Of a DNA stretch of 64,000 bases, positions 14,023-28,802 are shown in pieces (positions within the stretch are counted from its first letter, which is position 1; every line of letters starts with the position of its first letter). Below the pieces are notes generated by a model. It was given only the letters and a program-made list of their open reading frames with translations. It searched no databases and was not told where the DNA came from. Source of the DNA: Pogostemon cablin (lineage: Eukaryota > Streptophyta > Magnoliopsida > Lamiales > Lamiaceae); assembly GCA_023678885.1 (NCBI GenBank), contig CM042994.1, positions 15,099,073 through 15,163,072 on the forward strand, given 5' to 3'. A program made the translations under genes and the position numbers.

Positions 14023-16487
14023 TGACTTCATCATGATGCTCATTTCCTTCATCATGATGCTCATTTTCTTCATCACGATCATATTCATAATCATGATGCG
14101 TATTTTCAAAATGATGATGCATATTTTCTTCATCTTGATGCTCATTTTCTTCATCATGATGCATATTTTCTAAATCATGACGCATATTTTCTTCATCACG
14201 ATGCTCATTTTCTTCATCGTGATGCTCCTTTTTCTTCATCATGATTTCTTCAACAAGATGATCACTTTCTTCGTCATGAAGCTTGTTTTCTTCATCTTGA
14301 TGCATATTTTCTTCATCATGATGCTCATTTCCTTCATCACAATGCATATTTTATTCATCGTGATGCTCATTTTCTAAATCATGACGCTAATTTTCTTTAT
14401 CATGATGCATAATTTCTTCATCATGATGCATATTATATTCATCATGATGCTCATTTTCTTCATCATGATTCTCATTTTCTTCATCATGATGCATATTTCC
14501 TTCATCATGATGCTCATTTTCATCATCATAATGCATATTTTCTTCATCATGATGCGTATGTTCTTCATCGTGATGCTCATTTCTCTTCATCATGATTTCT
14601 TCATCATAATGCTCAATTTATTCATCATGATGCTCATTTTCTTCATCTTGATGCATATTTTCTTCATTATGATGCTCAGTTTCTACATCACGACGCATAT
14701 TTTATTCATCATGATGCTCATTTTCTTTATCATGATGCTTATTTTCTTTATGATGATGCATATTTTCTTCATTAAGAAGCACATTTTAATCATCAAGATG
14801 CTCATTTCCTTGATAATGATGCTCATTTCCTTCATCATGATGCATGTTTTCTTCATCAAGATACTAATTTTCTTCAACAAGATGCTCATTTTCTTCATCA
14901 AGATGCTTATTTTCTTTATCATGATGCATATTTTCTTTATCATGATGCATATTTTCTTTATTATGGTGCATATTTTCTTCATCATGATTTATATTTTCTT
15001 CATCATGATGCATATTATCTTCATCATGATGCTCATTTTCTTAATCATGATGCTCATTTTCTTAATCATGATGCATATTTTCTTAATCATGATGCTCATT
15101 TACTTCATCATGATGCATATTTTCTGAATCATGATGTATATTTTCTTCATCACGATGCTCATTTTCTTCATCATAATGCTTATTTTCTTCATCACGATGC
15201 TCAGTTTCTTCATCATGATGCTAAATTTCCTCATCATGATGCTCATTTTCTTCATCTTGATGCATATTTTCTTCATCATGATGCCATTTTCTTCATCTTG
15301 ATGCTTATTTTCTTCATCACGATGCTCATTTTATTCATCATAATGCTCATTTTCTTCATCTTGATTTTCTACATCATGATGCTAAATTTCTTCATCATGA
15401 TGCTCATTTTCTTCATCTTGATGCATATTTTCTTCATCATGAAGCTCATTTTCTTCATCATGATGCATATTTTATTCATTATGATGCTTATTTTCTTCAT
15501 TATGATGCTCATTTTCTTTATCATGATGCATATTTTCTTCATCAAGATCCTTATTTTCTTCATCATGACGCTCATTTTTTATCATGATGCATACTTTCTT
15601 CATCAAGATGCATATTTTCTTCATCAACATGCTCATTTTCTTCATCATGATGCATATTTTCTTTGTCAAGATGCTCATTTTCTTCATCATGCTGCTCATT
15701 TTTTTCATCAAGATGCTTATTTTCTTAATCATGATACACATTATATTCGTCATGATTTTCATTTTCTTCATCATGATGCTCATTTTCTTCATTATGATGT
15801 ATATTTTTTTCATCAAGATTCAAATTTTCTTCATCATGATAATCATTTCCTTCATCACAATGCTAATTTTCATCATCACGATGCTCATTTTCTTAATCAT
15901 GATGCATATTTCCTTCATGATGCTCATTTTCTTCATCATGACGCATATTTTCTTAATCATGATGCGTATGTTCTTCATCGTGATGCTCATTTTTCTTAAT
16001 CATGATTTCTTCATCATGATGCTCTATTTCTTCATCATGATGCTCATTTTCTTCATCTTGATGTATATTTTCTTCATCATGATGCTCATTTTCTACATCA
16101 CGATGCATATTTTATTCATCATTATGCTCATTTTCTTCATTATGATGCTTATTTTCTTTATCATGATGCATATTTTCTTCATCATGATGCATATTTTATT
16201 CATGATGATGCTCATTTTCTTCACCATAACGCTCATTTTCTTTTTCATGATGCATATTTTCTACATAATAATGCATATTTTCTTCATCAAGATGCTCAAT
16301 TTCTTCATCATGGTGCTCATTTTCTTCATCATGATGCTTATTTTCTTTATTATGATACATATTTCTTCATCACGATGCTCATTTTCTTCATTAGGATGCA
16401 TATTTTCTTCATCGTGAAGCTCACTTTCTTCATCATGATGCATATTTTCTTCATCATAATTCATATTTTCTTCATCATGATGCTCAT
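14023..16487. repeat. Family Q unit, 2,465 bp
   Basis: A Q unit shortened by a 42-bp (two-monomer) deletion near 15767 and a one-base deletion near 15285 (GATGCCATTTTC) relative to its counterpart at 24788-27295. The first half resembles the 11.5-14.0 kb unit. The second half has its own variants, such as CACCATAACGC near 16223 and CATTAGGATGC near 16391. Confidence 0.88.
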
Positions 16488-17994
16488 TGACTTCACCATG
16501 ATGCTCATTTTCTTCATCACGATGCTCATATTCTTAACCATGATGCATATTTTCTAAATCGTGATGCATATTTTCTTCATCTTGATGCTCATTTTCTTCA
16601 TCATGATGCATATTCTCTAAATCGTGATGCATATTTTCTTCATCTTGATGCTCAGTTTCTTCATCACGATGCTCGTTTTCTTAATCGTGATTTCTTCATC
16701 ATGATGCTAAATTTCCTCATCATGATGCTCATTTTCTTCATCTTAATGCATATTTTCTTCATCATGTTGCTCATTTTCTTCATCTTGATGCATATTTCAT
16801 CACGATGCTCATTTTATTCATCATAATGCTCATTTTCTTCATCATGATTTCTTCATCATGATGCTAAATTTCTTCATCATGATGCTCATTTTCTTCATCT
16901 TGATGAATATTTTTTTCATCATGAAGCTCATTTTCTTCATCATGATGCATATTTTATTCTTCATGATTCTTATTTTCTTCATCATGATGCTCATTTTCTT
17001 TATAATGATGCATATTTCTTCATCAAGATCCTTATTTTCTTCATAATGACGCTCATTTTTTTTTCATGATGCATATTTTCTTCATCAAGATGCATATTTT
17101 CTTCATCAACATGCTCATTTTCTTCATCTTGATGCATATTGTCTTCATCAAGGTGCTCATTTTCTTCATCATGCTGCTCATTTTCTTCATCAAGATGCTT
17201 ATTTTCTTTCTCATGATACACATTATATTCATCATGATTTTCATTTTCTTCATTATAATGCATATTTTCTTCATCATGCTGCTAATTTTCTTCATCATGA
17301 TGCTCATTTTCTTCATTATGATGCATATTTTTTTCATCAAGATTCAAATTTTCTTCATCATGATAATCATTTCCTTCATCACGATGCTAATTTTCATCAT
17401 CACGATGCTCATTTTCTTAATCATGATGCTCATTTTCTTCTTCATGACGCATATTTTCATCATCTTGATGCGTATGTTCTTCATCGTGATGCTCATTTTT
17501 CTTAATCATGATTTCTTCATCATGATGCTCAATTTCTTCATCATGATGCTCATTTTCTTCATCTTTATGCATATTTTCTTCATCATGATGCTCATTTTCT
17601 ACATCACGATGCATATTTTATTCATCATGATGCTCATTTTCTTCATGATGATGCTTATTTTCTTTATCATGATGCATATTTTCTTCATCATGATGCATAT
17701 TTTATTCATCATGATGCTCATTTTCTTCATCATGATGCTCATTTTCTTTTTCATGATGCATATTTTCTTCATCATGATGCATATTTTCTTCATCAAGATG
17801 CTCAAATTTTTAATCATGGTGCTCATTTTTTTCATCATGATGCTTATTTTCTTTAACATGATGCATATTTTCTTCATCCTGATGCTCATTTTCTTCATCA
17901 TGATGCATATTTTCTTCATCATGAAGCTCACTTTCTTCATCATGATGCATATTTTCTTCATCATAATTCATATTTTCATCATCATGATGCTCAT
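16488..17994. repeat. Family Q short form, 1,507 bp
   Basis: A Q unit lacking about 1 kb of the left-centre. It keeps the shortened CATGATTTC monomers near 16687 and 16846 and a T9 run near 17056, then the normal right half. It recurs with the same length at 27296-28802. Confidence 0.87.
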
Positions 17995-20213
17995 TGACTT
18001 CATCTTGATGCTCATTTGCTTCATCATGATGCTCATTTTCTTCATCACGATCATATTCATAATCATGATGCGTATTTTCAAAATCATGATGCATATTTTC
18101 TTCATCTTGATGCTCATTTTCTTCATCATGATGCATATTTTCTAAATAATGACGCATATTTTCTTCATCACGATGCTCATTTTCTTCATCGTGATGCTCA
18201 TTTTTCTTCATCATGATTTCTTCAACAAGATGATCACTTTCTTCGTCATGAAGCTTGTTTTCTTCATCTTGATGCATATTTTCTTCATCATGATGCTCAT
18301 TTTCTTCATCACAATGCATATTTTATTCATCATGATGCTCATTTTCTAAATCATGACGCTTATTTTCTTTATCATGATGCATAATTTCTTCATCATGATG
18401 CATATTATATTCATCATGATGCTCATTTTCTTCATCATGATTCTCATTTTCTTCATCATGATGCATATTTCCTTCATCATGATGCTCATTTTCTTCATCA
18501 TAATGCATATTTTCTTCATCATGATACATATGTTCTTCATCGTGATGCTCATTTCTCTTCATCATGATTTCTTCATCATAATGTTCAATTTATTTATCAT
18601 ATTGCTCATTTTCTTCATCTTGATGCATATTTTCTTCATTATGATGCTCAGTTTCTACATCACGACGCATATTTTATTCATCATGATGCTCATTTTCTTT
18701 ATCATGATGCTTATTTTCTTTATCATGATGCATATTTTCTTCATTAAGAAGCACATTTTAATCATCAAGATGCTCATTTCCTTGATAATGATGCTCATTT
18801 CCTTCATCATGATGCATGTTTTCTTCATCAAGATACTAATTTTCTTCAACAAGATGCTCATTTTCTTCATCAAGATGCTTATTTTCTTTATCATGATGCA
18901 TATTTTCTTTATCATGATGCATATTTTCTTTATTATGGTGCATATTTTCTTCATCATGATTTATATTTTCTTCATCATGATGCATATTATCTTCATCATG
19001 ATGCTCATTTTCTTAATCATGATGCTCATTTTCTTAATCATGATGCATATTTTCTTAATCATGATGCTCATTTACTTCATCATGATGCATATTTTCTGAA
19101 TCATGATGTATGTTTTCTTCATCACGATGCTCATTTTCTTCATCATAATGCTTATTTTCTTCATCACGATGCTCAGTTTCTTCATCATGATGCTAAATTC
19201 CTCATCATGATGCTCATTTTCTTCATCTTGATACATATTTTCTTCATCATGATGCTCATTTTCTTCATCTTGATGCATATTTTCTTCATCATGATGCTCA
19301 TTTTATTCATCATAATGCTCATTTTCTTCATCTTGATTTTCTACATCATGATGCTAAATTTCTTCATCATGATGCTCATTTTCTTCATCTTGATGCATAT
19401 TTTCTTCGTCATGAAGCTCATTTTCTTCATCATGATGCATATTTTCTTCATCATGATGCTCATTTTCTTCATTATAATGCTTATTTTCTTCATCATGCTG
19501 CTAATTTTCTTCATCATGATGCTCATTTTCTTCATTATGATGCATATTTTTTTCATCAAGATTCAAATTTTCTTCATCATGATAATCATTTCCTTCATCA
19601 CGATGCTAATTTTCATCATCACGATGCTCATTTTCTTAATCATGATGCTCATTTTCTTCTTCATGACGCATATTTTCATCATCTTGATGCGTATGTTCTT
19701 CATCGTGATGCTCATTTTTCTTAATCATGATTTCTTCATCATGATGCTCAATTTCTTCATCATGATGCTCATTTTCTTCATCTTTATGCATATTTTCTTC
19801 ATCATGATGCTCATTTTCTACATCACGATGCATATTTTATTCATCATGATGCTCATTTTCTTCATGATGATGCTTATTTTCTTTATCATGATGCATATTT
19901 TCTTCATCATGATGCATATTTTATTCATCATGATGCTCATTTTCTTCATCATGATGCTCATTTTCTTTTTCATGATGCATATTTTCTTCATCATGATGCA
20001 TATTTTCTTCATCAAGATGCTCAAATTTTTAATCATGGTGCTCATTTTTTTCATCATGATGCTTATTTTCTTTAACATGATGCATATTTTCTTCATCCTG
20101 ATGCTCATTTTCTTCATCATGATGCATATTTTCTTCATCATGAAGCTCACTTTCTTTATCATGATGCATATTTTCTTCATCATAATTCATATTTTCATCA
20201 TCATGATGCTCAT
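17995..20213. repeat. Family Q medium form, 2,219 bp
   Basis: A Q unit with roughly 290 bp missing around 19480-19500, where the sequence passes straight from the CATTATAATGCTTATT variant to the CATGCTGCTAATT variant. The same deletion and the same total length occur at 28803-31021, so the deletion predates the large duplication. Confidence 0.87.
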
Positions 20214-21127
20214 TGACTTCATCTTGATGCTCATTTGCTTCATCATGATGCTCATTTTCTTCATCACGATCATATTCATAATCATGATGCGTATTTTCAA
20301 AATCATGATGCATATTTTCTTCATCTTGATGCTCATTTTCTTCATCATGATGCATATTTTCTAAATAATGACGCATATTTTCTTCATCACGATGCTCATT
20401 TTCTTCATCGTGATGCTCATTTTTCTTCATCATGATTTCTTCAACAAGATGATCACTTTCTTCGTCATGAAGCTTGTTTTCTTCATCTTGATGCATATTT
20501 TCTTCATCATGATGCTCATTTCCTTCATCACAATGCATATTTTATTCATCATGATGCTCATTTTCTAAATCATGACGCTTATTTTCTTTATCATGATGCA
20601 TAATTTCTTCATCATGATGCATATTATATTCATCATGATGCTCATTTTCTTCATCATGATTCTCATTTTCTTCATCATGATGCATATTTCCTTCATCATG
20701 ATGCTCAATTTCTTCATCATAATGCATATTTTCTTCATCATGATACATATGTTCTTCATCGTGATGCTCATTTCTCTTCATCATGATTTCTTAATCATAA
20801 TGTTCAATTTATTTATCATGATGCTCATTTTCTTCATCTTGATGCATATTTTCTTCATTATGATGCTCAGTTTCTACATCACGACGCATATTTTATTCAT
20901 CATGATGCTCATTTTCTTTATCATGATGCTTATTTTCTTTATCATGATGCATATTTTCTTCATTAAGAAGCACATTTTAATCATCAAGATGCTCATTTCC
21001 TTGATAATGATGCTCATTTCCTTCATCATGATGCATGTTTTCTTCATCAAGATACTAATTTTCTTCAACAAGATGCTCATTTTCTTCATCAAGATGCTTA
21101 TTTTCTTTATCATGATGCATATTTTCT
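20214..21127. repeat. Family Q truncated unit ending at a duplication junction
   Basis: It follows the normal Q order for about 900 bp, until roughly 21127. There ATGCATATTTTCTT, which in the equivalent copy at 31935 continues into TATCATG monomers, instead joins AATCTTGATGCTC and a sequence matching 11621 onward. This is the junction of a tandem duplication with a 9,507-bp step. Confidence 0.85.
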
Positions 21128-22679
21128 TAATCTTGATGCTCATTTTCTTCATCATGATGCATATTTAATTAATCATGACGCATATTTTCTTCATCACGAT
21201 GCTCATTTTCTTCATCGTGATGGTCATTTTTCTTCATCATGATTTCTTCAACAAGATGATCACTTTCTTCGTCATGAAGCTTGTTTTCTTCATCTTGATG
21301 CATATTTTCTTCATCATGATGCTCATTTCCTTCATCAAAATGCATATTTTATTCATCATGATGCTCATTTTCTAAATCATGACGCTTATTTTCTTTATCA
21401 TGATGCATAATTTCTTCATCATGATGCATATTATATTCATCATGATGCTCATTTTCTTCATCATGATTCTCATTTTCTTCATCATGATGCATATTTCCTT
21501 CATCATGATGCTCATTTTCTTCATCATAATGCATATTTTCTTCATCATGATGCGTATGTTCTTCATCATGATGCTAATTTCTCTTCAACATGATTTCTTC
21601 ATCATAATGCTCAATTTATTCATCATGATGCTCATTTTCTTCATCTTGATGCATATTTTCTTCATTATGATGCTCAGTTTCTACATCACGACGCATATTT
21701 TATTCATCATGATGCTCATTTTCTTTATCATGATGCTTATTTTCTTTATCATGATGCATATTTTCTTCATTAAGAAGCACATTTTAATCATCAAGATGCT
21801 CATTTCCTTGATAATGATGCTCATTTCCTTCATCATGATGCATGTTTTCTTCATCAAGATACTAATTTTCTTCAACAAGATGCTCATTTTCTTCATCAAG
21901 ATGCTTATTTTCTTTATCATGATGCATATTTTCTTTATCATGATGCATATTTTCTTTATTATGGTGCATATTTTCTTCATCATGATTTATATCATGATGC
22001 ATATTATCTTCATAATGATGCTCATTTTCTTAATCATGATGCTCATTTTCTTAATCATGATGCATATTTTCTTAATCATGATGCTCATTTACTTCATCAT
22101 GATGCATATTTTCTGAATCATGATGTATATTTTCTTCATCACGATGCTCATTTTCTTCATCATAATGCTTATTTTCTTCATCACGATGCTCAGTTTCTTC
22201 ATCATGATGCTAAATTTCCTCATCATGATGCTCATTTTCTTCATCTTGATGCATATTTTCTTCATCATAATGCTCATTTTCTTCATCTTGATGCATATTT
22301 TCTTCATCACGATGCTCATTTTATTCATCATAATGCTCATTTTCTTCATCTTGATTTTCTACATCATGATGCTAAATTTCTTCATCATGATGCTCATTTT
22401 CTTCATCTTGATGCATATTTTCTTCATCATGAAGCTCATTTTCTTCATCATGATGCATATTTTATTCATTATGATGCTTATTTTCTTCATTATGATGCTC
22501 ATTTTCTTTATCATGATGCATATTTTCTTCATCAAGATCCTTATTTTCTTCATCATGACGCTCATTTTTTATCATGATGCATATTTTCTTCATCAAGATG
22601 CATATTTTCTTCATCAACATGCTCATTTTCTTCATCATGATGCGTATTTTCTTTGTCAAGATGCTCATTTTCTTCATCA
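21128..22679. repeat. Inter-block Q segment, copy of 11.62-13.17 kb
   Basis: It matches 11621-13170 at an offset of 9507 bp, then 9498 bp after a 9-bp deletion near 21990 (TTTATATCATG). It ends near 22680, where the sequence steps back to the equivalent of 11915. About 21.42-22.67 kb is therefore repeated at 22.68-23.94 kb, offset 1258-1267 bp. Both copies share a private CATAATGCTC variant (near 22267 and 23534), which shows that this 1.26-kb duplication is recent. Confidence 0.85.
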
Positions 22680-24787
22680 TGATGCATATTATATTCATCA
22701 TGATGCTCATTTTCTTCATCATGATTCTCATTTTCTTCATCATGATGCATATTTCCTTCATCATGATGCTCATTTTCTTCATCATAATGCATATTTTCTT
22801 CATCATGATGCGTATGTTCTTCATCGTGATGCTAATTTCTCTTCAACATGATTTCTTCATCATAATGCTCAATTTATTCATCATGATGCTCATTTTCTTC
22901 ATCTTGATGCATATTTTCTTCATTATGATGCTCAGTTTCTACATCACGACGCATATTTTATTCATCATGATGCTCATTTTCTTTATCATGATGCTTATTT
23001 TCTTTATCATGATGCATATTTTCTTCATTAAGAAGCACATTTTAATCATCAAGATGCTCATTTCCTTGATAATGATGCTCATTTCCTTCATCATGATGCA
23101 TGTTTTCTTCATCAAGATACTAATTTTCTTCAACAAGATGCTCATTTTCTTCATCAAGATGCTTATTTTCTTTATCATGATGCATATTTTCTTTATCATG
23201 ATGCATATTTTCTTTATTATGGTGCATATTTTCTTCATCATGATTTATATTTTCTTCATCATGATGCATATTATCTTCATAATGATGCTCATTTTCTTAA
23301 TCATGATGCTCATTTTCTTAATCATGATGCATATTTTTTTAATCATGATGCTCATTTACTTCATCATGATGCATATTTTCTGAATCATGATGTATATTTT
23401 CTTCATCACGATGCTCATTTTCTTCATCATAATGCTTATTTTCTTCATCACGATGCTCAGTTTCTTCATCATGATGCTAAATTTCCTCATCATGATGCTC
23501 ATTTTCTTCATCTTGATGCATATTTTCTTCATCATAATGCTCATTTTCTTCATCTTGATGCATATTTTCTTCATCACGATGCTCATTTTATTCATCATAA
23601 TGCTCATTTTCTTCATCTTGATTTTCTACATCATGATGCTAAATTTCTTCATCATGATGCTCATTTTCTTCATCTTGATGCATATTTTCTTCATCATGAA
23701 GCTCATTTTCTTCATCATGATGCATATTTTATTCATTATGATGCTTATTTTCTTCATTATGATGCTCATTTTCTTTATCATGATGCATATTTTCTTCATC
23801 AAGATCCTTATTTTCTTTATCATGACGCTCATTTTTTATCATGATGCATATTTTCTTCATCAAGATGCATATTTTCTTCATCAACATGCTCATTTTCTTC
23901 ATCATGATGCGTATTTTCTTTGTCAAGATGCTCATTTTCTTCATCATGCTGCTCATTTTCTTCATCAAGATGCTTATTTTCTTAATCATGATACACATTA
24001 TATTCGTCATGATTTTCATTTTCTTCATCATAATGCATATTTTCTTCATCATGATGCTAATTTTCTTCAACATGATTCTCATTTTCTTCATTATGATGCA
24101 TATTTTTTTCATCAAGATTCAAATTTTCTTCATCATGATAATCATTTCCTTCATCACGATGCTAATTTTCATCATCACGATGCTCATTTTCTTAATCATG
24201 ATGCATATTTCCTTCATGATGCTCATTTTCTTCATCATGACGCATATTTTCATCATCTTGATGCGTATGTTCTTCATCGTGATGCTCATTTTTCTTAATC
24301 ATGATTTCTTCATCATGATGCTCAATTTCTTCATCATGATGCTCATTTTCTTCATCTTGATGCATATTTTCTTCATCATGATGCTCATTTTCTACATCAC
24401 GATGCATATTTTATTCATCATGATGCTCATTTTCTTCATGATGATGCTTATTTTCTTTATCATGATGCATATTTTCTTCTTCATGATGCATATTTTATTC
24501 ATCATGATGCTCATTTTCTTCATCATGATGCCCATTTTCTTTTTCATGATGCATATTTTCTTCATCATGATGAATATTTTCTTCATAAAGACGCTCAAAT
24601 TCTTCATCATGGTGCTTATTTTTTTCATCATGATGCTTATTTTCTTTAACATGATGCATATTTTCTTCATCCTGATGCTCATTTTCTTCATCATGATGCA
24701 TATTTTCTTCATCATGAAGCTCACTTTCATCATCATGATGCATATTTTCTTCATCATAATTCATATTTTCTTCATCATGTTGCTCAT
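22680..24787. repeat. Family Q unit lacking its first 0.4 kb
   Basis: It starts at the duplication junction and ends at the TGACTTC marker at 24788. It matches 11915-14022 at an offset of 10,765 bp. Small private changes include CAACATGATTCTC near 24070 and a CCCATTTTC tail near 24530. Confidence 0.87.
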
Positions 24788-27295
24788 TGACTTCATCATG
24801 ATGCTCATTTCCTTCATCATGATGCTCATTTTCTTCATCACGATCATATTCATAATCATGATGCGTATTTTCAAAATGATGATGCATATTTTCTTCATCT
24901 TGATGCTCATTTTCTTCATCATGATGCATATTTTCTAAATCATGACGCATATTTTCTTCATCACGATGCTCATTTTCTTCATCGTGATGCTCATTTTTCT
25001 TCATCATGATTTCTTCAACAAGATGATCACTTTCTTCGTCATGAAGCTTGTTTTCTTCATCTTGATGCATATTTTCTTCATCATGATGCTCATTTCCTTC
25101 ATCACAATGCATATTTTATTCATCGTGATGCTCATTTTCTAAATCATGACGCTTATTTTCTTTATCATGATGCATAATTTCTTCATCATGATGCATATTA
25201 TATTCATCATGATGCTCATTTTCTTCATCATGATTCTCATTTTCTTCATCATGATGCATATTTCCTTCATCATGATGCTCATTTTCATCATCATAATGCA
25301 TATTTTCTTCATCATGATGCGTATGTTCTTCATCGTGATGCTCATTTCTCTTCATCATGATTTCTTCATCATAATGCTCAATTTATTCATCATGATGCTC
25401 ATTTTCTTCATCTTGATGCATATTTTCTTCATTATGATGCTCAGTTTCTACATCACGACGCATATTTTATTCATCATGATGCTCATTTTCTTTATCATGA
25501 TGCTTATTTTCTTTATCATGATGCATATTTTCTTCATTAAGAAGCACATTTTAATCATCAAGATGCTCATTTCCTTGATAATGATGCTCATTTCCTTCAT
25601 CATGATGCATGTTTTCTTCATCAAGATACTAATTTTCTTCAACAAGATGCTCATTTTCTTCATCAAGATGCTTATTTTCTTTATCATGATGCATATTCTC
25701 TTTATCATGATGCATATTTTCTTTATTATGGTGCATATTTTCTTCATCATGATTTATATTTTCTTCATCATGATGCATATTATCTTCATCATGATGCTCA
25801 TTTTCTTAATCATGATGCTCATTTTCTTAATCATGACGCATATTTTCTTAATCATGATGCTCATTTACTTCATCATGATGCATATTTTCTGAATCATGAT
25901 GTATATTTTCTTCATCACGATGCTCATTTTCTTCATCATAATGCTTATTTTCTTCATCACGATGCTCAGTTTCTTCATCATGATGCTAAATTTCCTCATC
26001 ATGATGCTCATTTTCTTCATCTTGATGCATATTTTCTTCATCATGATGCTCATTTTCTTCATCTTGATGCTTATTTTCTTCATCACGATGCTCATTTTAT
26101 TCATCATAATGCTCATTTTCTTCATCTTGATTTTCTACATCATGATGCTAAATTTCTTCATCATGATGCTCATTTTCTTCATCTTGATGCATATTTTCTT
26201 CATCATGAAGCTCATTTTCTTCATCATGATGCATATTTTATTCATTATGATGCTTATTTTCTTCATTATGTTGCTCATTTTCTTTATCATGATGCATATT
26301 TTCTTCATCAAGATCCTTATTTTCTTCATCATGACGCTCATTTTTTATCATGATGCATATTTTCTTCATCAAGATGCATATTTTCTTCATCAACATGCTC
26401 ATTTTCTACATCATGATGCATATTTTCTTTGTCAAGATGCTCATTTTCTTCATCATGCTGCTCATTTTTTTCATCAAGATGCTTATTTTCTTAATCATGA
26501 TACACATTATATTCGTCATGATTTTCATTTTCTTCATCATAATGCATATTTTCTTCATCATGATGCTAATTTTCTTCATCATGATGCTCATTTTCTTCAT
26601 TATGATGTATATTTTTTTCATCAAGATTCAAATTTTCTTCATCATGATAATCATTTCCTTCATCACAATGCTAATTTTCATCATCACGATGCTCATTTTC
26701 TTAATCATGATGCATATTTCCTTCATGATGCTCATTTTCTTCATCATGACGCATATTTTCTTAATCATGATGCGTATGTTCTTCATCGTGATGCTCATTT
26801 TTCTTAATCATGATTTCTTCATCATGATGCTCAATTTCTTCATCATGATGCTCATTTTCTTCATCTTGATGTATATTTTCTTCATCATGATGCTCATTTT
26901 CTACATCACGATGCACATTTTATTCATCATTATGCTCATTTTCTTCATTATGATGCTTATTTTCTTTATCATGATGCATATTTTCTTCATCATGATGCAT
27001 ATTTTATTCATGATGATGCTCATTTTCTTCACCATAACGCTCATTTTCTTTTTCATGATGCATATTTTCTACATAATGATGCATATTTTCTTCATCAAGA
27101 TGCTCAATTTCTTCATCATGGTGCTCATTTTCTTCATCATGATGCTTATTTTCTTTATTATGATATATATTTCTTCATCACGATGCTCATTTTCTTCCTT
27201 AGGATGCATATTTTCTTCATCGTGAAGCTCACTTTCTTCATCATGATGCATATTTTCTTCATCATAATTCATATTTTCTTCATCATGATGATCAT
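24788..27295. repeat. Family Q unit, 2,508 bp
   Basis: Counterpart of 14023-16487 without its 43-bp loss. The marker at the right end reads GATGATCATTGACTTC, a variant of the usual GATGCTCATTGACTTC. It carries the CACCATAACGC and CCTTAGGATGC variants near 27031 and 27197. Confidence 0.88.
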
Positions 27296-28802
27296 TGACT
27301 TCACCATGATGCTCATTTTCTTCATCACGATGCTCATATTCTTAACCATGATGCATATTTTATAAATCGTGATGCATATTTTCTTCATCTTGATGCTCAT
27401 TTTCTTCATCATGATGCATATTCTCTAAATCGTGATGCATATTTTCTTCATCTTGATGCTCATTTTCTTCATCACGATGCTCGTTTTCTTAATCATGATT
27501 TCTTCATCATGATGCTAAATTTCCTCATCATGATGCTCATTTTCTTCATCTTGATGCATATTTTCTTCATCATGTTGCTCATTTTCTTCATCTTGATGCA
27601 TATTTCATCACGATGCTCATTTTATTCATCATAATGCTCATTTTCTTCATCATGATTTCTTCATCATGATGCTAAATTTCTTCATCATGATGCTCATTTT
27701 CTTCATCTTGATGAATATTTTTTTCATCATGAAGCTCATTTTCTTCATCATGATGCATATTTTATTCTTCATGATTCTTATTTTCTTCATCATGATGCTC
27801 ATTTTCTTTATAATGATGCATATTTCTTCATCAAGATCCTTATTTTCTTCATAATGACGCTCATTTTTTTTTCATGATGCATATTTTCTTCATCAAGATG
27901 CATATTTTCTTCATCAACATGCTCATTTTCTTCATCTTGATGCATATTTTCTTCATCAAGATGCTCATTTTCTTCATCATGCTGCTCATTTTCTTCATCA
28001 AGATGCTTATTTTCTTTCTCATGATACACATTATATTCATCATGATTTTCATTTTCTTCATTATAATGCATATTTTCTTCATCATGCTGCTAATTTTCTT
28101 CATCATGATGCTCATTTTCTTCATTATGATGCATATTTTTTTCATCAAGATTCAAATTTTCTTCATCATGATAATCATTTCCTTCATCACGATGCTAATT
28201 TTCATCATCACGATGCTCATTTTCTTAATCATGATGCTCATTTTCTTCTTCATGACGCATATTTTCATCATCTTGATGCGTATGTTCTTCATCGTGATGC
28301 TCATTTTTCTTAATCATGATTTCTTCATCATGATGCTCAATTTCTTCATCATGATGCTCATTTTCTTCATCTTTATGCATATTTTCTTCATCATGATGCT
28401 CATTTTCTACATCACGATGCATATTTTATTCATCATGATGCTCATTTTCTTCATGATGATGCTTATTTTCTTTATCATGATGCATATTTTCTTCATCATG
28501 ATGCATATTTTATTCATCATGATGCTCATTTTCTTCATCATGATGCTCATTTTCTTTTTCATGATGCATATTTTCTTCATCATGATGCATATTTTCTTCA
28601 TCAAGATGCTCAAATTTTTAATCATGGTGCTCATTTTTTTCATCATGATGCTTATTTTCTTTAACATGATGCATATTTTCTTCATCCTGATGCTCATTTT
28701 CTTCATCATGATGCATATTTTCTTCATCATGAAGCTTACTTTCTTCATCATGATGCATATTTTCTTCATCATAATTCATATTTTCATCATCATGATGCTC
28801 AT
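27296..28802. repeat. Family Q short form, 1,507 bp
   Basis: Second copy of the short unit at 16488-17994, with the same missing portion and a T9 run near 27864. It also has a TTTTATAAATCG variant near 27359 not seen in its partner. Confidence 0.87.

Larger units (their letters stand above)
11915..21127. repeat. Large duplicated block, copy A (about 9.2 kb)
   Basis: A multi-unit block made of successive Q repeats with marker spacings 2465, 1507 and 2219 bp. The same order of long, short and medium units recurs at 22680-31935, with marker spacings 2508, 1507 and 2219 bp. The offset is 10,765 bp in the left part and 10,808 bp in the right part. The 43-bp change is explained by two indels in copy A: loss of two monomers (42 bp) near 15767 and loss of one base near 15285. 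This is second-level higher-order structure. Confidence 0.88.

Noticed and set aside
13730..14347. - strand frame of about 205 codons spelling HHDEENE/HHDEENM, with similar frames at 24495-25112, 17810-18319 and 28618-29127
   Set aside because: Neighbouring copies of the same unit carry stops or shifts at other positions, and no promoter, start region or unique sequence flanks them. I kept the idea of a fossil coding repeat as a low-confidence finding only.
19207..20364. 385-codon + strand frame and its copy at 30015-31172
   Set aside because: The two exist because the block is duplicated. They end arbitrarily where TAAATC-type variants occur and have the same low-complexity heptads as everywhere else.
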